From assembly GCA_003511945.1 (NCBI GenBank), contig DOJA01000050.1, positions 497 to 6,779 of the forward strand: a stretch of DNA of 6,283 nucleotides. The letters run 5' to 3'. The number at the start of each line of letters is the position of its first letter. Positions within the stretch are counted from its first letter, which is position 1. This document shows, piece by piece, positions 6,205 through 6,283 of this stretch. The notes beneath the pieces are model-generated. The model was not told the origin of the DNA. It did not search any database and saw only the letters and a list, made by a program, of their open reading frames with translations. The translations under genes were made by a program, and so were the position numbers. The stretch comes from Phycisphaerales bacterium (GTDB taxonomy: Bacteria; Planctomycetota; Phycisphaerae; Phycisphaerales; UBA1924).

Positions 6205-6283
6205 CTCACAGAATGACCTACCCTATCTGGTGGGACAGGCGTCCCGCCTGTCGCTCCTACCCCTCTCTGTGTCATTCTGTGAG
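6205..6283. repeat. Palindromic intergenic element, copy 2
   Basis: This 79-bp direct repeat of copy 1 starts 15 bp after it. Its terminal repeats (6205-6217 and 6271-6283) are identical to those of copy 1, while the 42-bp block beginning GGTGGGAC matches at 31 positions. The inner hairpin (6234-6252) is perfect: GACAGGCG pairs with CGCCTGTC around TCC. A competing stem, GGGAC (6232-6236) with GTCCC (6241-6245), is also possible. The element ends at the window edge, so further copies may follow. Confidence 0.85.

Noticed and set aside
6110..6283. Two-repeat CRISPR array or integron attC pair
   Set aside because: The units are 79-80 bp palindromic elements separated by 15 bp, with no regular 25-40 bp repeat plus spacer pattern, and no attC-type core GTTRRRY or integrase is seen.

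Overview
This is a GC-rich bacterial chromosomal window with four protein-coding genes, all recognisable, and a pair of palindromic repeats at the right edge. The high GC content, two genes without a visible Shine-Dalgarno sequence and the GGGACAGGCGTCCC-type palindrome suggest a Planctomycetota-like or other GC-rich Gram-negative bacterium. That is an impression from the sequence, not a proven assignment.

Layout. At the left edge, on the + strand, is a gamma-glutamyltransferase (ggt) whose 5' part lies outside the window. The part that is visible begins with a 12-bp tandem repeat encoding PGGA units. After 36 bp, also on the + strand, comes a secreted DUF885-family putative metallopeptidase with a strong ribosome binding site directly behind a GC-rich hairpin. 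The two probably form an operon acting outside the cytoplasm on gamma-glutamyl compounds and small peptides. Their transcription converges on a - strand gene for an exported serine hydrolase of the beta-lactamase / penicillin-binding-protein-like (PF00144) family, and the last 12 bp of the two genes overlap. The serine hydrolase has an AT-rich promoter region with a dyad resembling a BlaI/MecI-type operator, and its transcript may be leaderless.

Upstream of the serine hydrolase, on the same strand, is a gene for transcription termination factor Rho. Its ATPase/translocase core is complete. It has no N-terminal helical domain, and its RNA-binding domain has lost the usual aromatic residues. 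A plausible sigma70-type promoter and a structured leader precede it, and the promoter position rules out the longer TTG-started reading of the gene. From about 6021 to 6109 I see nothing I can assign. The last 174 bp hold two 79-80 bp elements with identical 13-bp terminal inverted repeats and an internal hairpin. The second ends exactly at the window edge.

No RNA genes, CRISPR arrays, transposase genes or defence systems are visible. Most of the window is ordinary. The repeat pair, the divergent Rho, the possible BlaI-type operator and the repeat inside ggt are the points that deserve a second look.
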